Shown in pieces: positions 5,308 through 7,010 of a stretch of DNA of 7,010 nucleotides. Numbering within the stretch: the stretch's first letter is position 1; each line of letters opens with the position of its first letter. Below the pieces are notes generated by a model. That model worked only from the letters and a program-made list of their open reading frames with translations, was not told the origin of the DNA and ran no database searches. This DNA is from Actinobacteria bacterium UBA7422. GTDB lineage: Bacteria; Actinomycetota; Actinomycetes; S36-B12. The position numbers were made by a program, and so were the translations under genes. Where the stretch lies: assembly GCA_002469525.1 (NCBI GenBank), contig DKME01000032.1:3641-10650 (forward strand), given 5' to 3'.

Positions 5308-6795
5308 TTCCGCGCGCTCGACTATATGTTTGGCCATGGGTGGGAAGACGAAAGCGTGGAAAGGTGCAACCGACCACCAATAAGCATGTCCGGTAAATGA
5401 CTTGGGCCAGTAAACGGCCCTTTGTGTGAGTGTGGATCCGCCGTTTTCACCTGCCGTGACAACAAACTCCAACCAGGCCCGTCCTGGCATTTTCATTTCT
5501 GCCCGCAGACGCAGTAACTCCGGAGCATTTCTTTCTTCGACCCGCCAGAAGTCAACAGTCTCACCAACTTTGAGGACACGTGGATCTCGGCGTCCTCTTC
5601 GAAGTCCAACGCCTCCCACCATTCGGTCGAGGAAGCCTCGCACCTCCCAGAGGAGTTTGGCCGAGTACCAACCGTTATCACCGCCAATGCATTCAACGGC
5701 TGTCCAGAGTTCCTGCGGTGTCGCCGTGGATTCAAGTACTCGAATGTCTTCGTAAAGTGTTCCACCCGCCCATTCAGGGTCGCTGGGAAGTGGCTGGCTG
5801 GGCACCCCGGGTGTGCTCGCGCTCGACCAGCGAGTTGAAACCTCTGCGTCGCGGATCCGCGTGAGAGCGAGTGCAACGGCTTGATCGAATGGAACGAGTC
5901 CTTCAGGTGGGTCAGGAATAAAGTCTTTGATATCAGATTCCAAGCAAACCGCGGGGAACTTCAATGACTGCACCAATGGGCGTGCAATTGCGCGGGGGAC
6001 AGGAGTAACCAGGCCAACCCAGTGGCTGGAAAGTTGCGGGGAGAGCATGTTGATGGGCAAAATCAAACGCCGTGGGAGTCCAGCAACTTTTGCGTAACGT
6101 TGCATCATGGATTGGTAGGTCAACACGTCGGGACCACCAATGTCGAAAGTGCGACTTACGCTGTAGGGAAGTTCCGCTGCTAGCACTAGGTAGCGGAGCA
6201 CATCTCGCACAGCAATTGGTTGAGTCTTCGTCCTGACCCACCGGGGAGTGATCATGGCTGGTAGGCGTTCGGTGAGGTATCGAAGCATTTCAAAAGACGC
6301 CGACCCTGAACCAATGATCACCGCGGCACGGAACTCGATTGTCGGAATTCCAGAGTTTTTCAAGATCCGTCCAACGTCAACGCGAGAGCGCATATGCGGT
6401 GACATCTTGTTTGGGGGCACATCAGGCGCAAGCCCACCCAAATAAATGATTCTCTTTATTCCGGCATCGCTCGCGCATTGGGCGAAGTTTTGCGCAATGC
6501 GGCACTCTTCACTCTCGAGATCTTTGCCTTCTTGGAGCGAATGCAAAAGGTAGTAGGCGGTAGTGACACCGTCCATGGCTTGGGCGAGCGTGACCGGGTC
6601 ACCGGCGTCTCCGCTCGCGATTTCAATGTCGCTGGCCCAAGGGAAGTCGCGCAATCTTTCTGGGAATCGCGCGAGGGCTCTCACTCGATAACCATGACCA
6701 ACAAGTTCCCGCACCAGGCGACCACCGACATAGCCGGTGGCGCCGGTAACGAGGCAGATCGGTCGAAGATCGCTTGGATCACTGTGATTACTCAT
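5275..6795 (-). CDS. atypical SDR NAD(P)-binding protein with C-terminal DUF2867 domain
   Basis: The protein has 506 residues from the ATG at 6795. The N-terminal half is an extended or atypical SDR fold of the NmrA/NDUFA9-like type: dinucleotide loop TGATGYVGG (17-25), Arg39 and Arg43 after the second strand (suggesting NADP preference), GDAGDP (62-67), YYLLHSL (81-87), and IIYLGGLAP (116-124). The usual YxxxK active site is not evident, so it may bind cofactor without classical dehydrogenase chemistry. From about 340 a DUF2867/SRPBCC-like domain follows, ending AYWWSVAPFHAFVF (471-484). The two-domain layout and length fit a family common in Actinobacteria, whose function is unknown. The frame stays open upstream to 6948, but that would overlap the divergent gene and adds low-quality sequence, so 6795 just before the Rossmann core is chosen. 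No clear ribosome site precedes it, which leaves leaderless translation possible. Confidence 0.9.
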   Translation of the reverse strand: MSNHSDPSDLRPICLVTGATGYVGGRLVRELVGHGYRVRALARFPERLRDFPWASDIEIASGDAGDPVTLAQAMDGVTTAYYLLHSLQEGKDLESEECRIAQNFAQCASDAGIKRIIYLGGLAPDVPPNKMSPHMRSRVDVGRILKNSGIPTIEFRAAVIIGSGSASFEMLRYLTERLPAMITPRWVRTKTQPIAVRDVLRYLVLAAELPYSVSRTFDIGGPDVLTYQSMMQRYAKVAGLPRRLILPINMLSPQLSSHWVGLVTPVPRAIARPLVQSLKFPAVCLESDIKDFIPDPPEGLVPFDQAVALALTRIRDAEVSTRWSSASTPGVPSQPLPSDPEWAGGTLYEDIRVLESTATPQELWTAVECIGGDNGWYSAKLLWEVRGFLDRMVGGVGLRRGRRDPRVLKVGETVDFWRVEERNAPELLRLRAEMKMPGRAWLEFVVTAGENGGSTLTQRAVYWPKSFTGHAYWWSVAPFHAFVFPPMAKHIVERAELRQDHVLTNK

Positions 6796-6803
6796 GTGCA
6801 CAT
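6794..6803. promoter_or_regulatory. perfect 10-bp palindrome at the SDR start
   Basis: ATGTGCACAT reads the same on both strands and overlaps the SDR start codon within the divergent intergenic region. It could bind a dimeric repressor controlling the SDR gene, but a palindrome of this length can arise by chance. Confidence 0.35.
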
Positions 6804-6850
6804 TGTGGCGTGAACTGTGTCTTTGCGCGATTGATCCGCCCCAATGGGTA

Positions 6851-6856
6851 GATACT
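6851..6856 (+). promoter_or_regulatory. possible -10 element for a leaderless transcript
   Basis: GATACT, five of six bases matching TATACT-type -10 elements, ends six bases before the ATG at 6863. That spacing places transcription start at or near the start codon, an arrangement common in Actinobacteria. No convincing -35 box is seen at normal distance, so this is tentative. Confidence 0.25.
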
Positions 6857-6862
6857 TTGCCC

Positions 6863-7010
6863 ATGACACTCACAAGATTGAGCGCAATCACCGTGCACGT
6901 TCTCGCAGCAGTCGGGGTTTTGTTCTGGATTGGCATGGTGGTACTCACCGCTACCGGGAACTACGAAGCGAACATATTTGCAGTCGTGGTGCTCGCAATC
7001 GTGCTGGGTG
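6863..7010 (+). CDS. small membrane protein, 3'-truncated by window edge
   Basis: An ATG at 6863 opens a frame that stays open for 49 codons to the window end. The visible part begins MTLTRLSAITVHVLAAVGVL, with one hydrophobic segment at about residues 8-30, a short polar TGNYEAN loop, and the start of a second hydrophobic segment (FAVVVLAIVLG). This is the pattern of a multi-pass inner-membrane protein. No family is recognisable from this fragment. It is divergent from the SDR gene with 67 bp between the two starts. No Shine-Dalgarno sequence precedes the ATG; a possible -10 box lies close upstream. The call as a real gene rests on the uninterrupted frame, membrane-like composition and sensible position. 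Confidence 0.6.
   Translation, partial: MTLTRLSAITVHVLAAVGVLFWIGMVVLTATGNYEANIFAVVVLAIVLG

Noticed and set aside
5426..5864. Open frames on + strand opposite the SDR-DUF2867 gene
   Set aside because: Their translations are Arg/Ser/Pro-rich shadows of the coding strand without family motifs.
6796..6948. N-terminal extension of the SDR gene by 51 residues
   Set aside because: It would overlap the divergent membrane-protein gene, contains no conserved fold element, and the Rossmann core begins just after the ATG at 6795.

Overview
The window looks like part of an actinobacterial chromosome. The main reason is gene content. A type III polyketide synthase (PKS), an isoprenylcysteine-methyltransferase-like (ICMT-like) enzyme and an FAD monooxygenase lie in the order of the Streptomyces griseus srsABC operon. 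A UbiA-type prenyltransferase gene follows, as in the Actinoplanes agqABCD set as I recall it. Base composition looks only moderately GC-rich by eye (not calculated), lower than Streptomyces or Actinoplanes. A streamlined, perhaps aquatic, actinobacterium such as a low-GC Microbacteriaceae relative is therefore possible, but that is a guess. No RNA gene, mobile element, phage gene or CRISPR array was seen. Genes fill nearly the whole window, and no gap reaches 100 bases.

Layout. Positions 1-3455 (+) hold a compact run: the 3' part of an alpha/beta hydrolase, a type III PKS, an ICMT-like methyltransferase and an FAD-dependent monooxygenase. Two of the junctions are tight (4 bp between PKS and methyltransferase, a 4-bp overlap between methyltransferase and monooxygenase). 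Positions 3481-4329 (-) hold a UbiA-family prenyltransferase that converges on the monooxygenase. Positions 4377-5307 (+) hold a DUF1185/'amino acid synthesis' family protein and an EthD-domain protein, separated by a three-copy 14-bp tandem repeat. Positions 5275-6795 (-) hold a large NAD(P)-binding atypical SDR with a C-terminal DUF2867 domain; its 3' end overlaps the EthD gene by 33 bp. From 6863 (+) a small membrane protein begins and runs off the window.

How the genes probably work together (inference from family knowledge). The PKS would condense a long fatty acyl-CoA with malonyl-type extenders into an alkylresorcinol or alkylpyrone. The monooxygenase would hydroxylate the ring toward a hydroquinone/quinone, the methyltransferase would O-methylate it, and the UbiA enzyme could prenylate it. 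The product would be a membrane-associated, possibly prenylated, methoxy alkyl(hydro)quinone. The upstream hydrolase may be an accessory member. The DUF1185/EthD pair and the SDR-DUF2867 gene have no demonstrated link to this pathway; they are simply adjacent.
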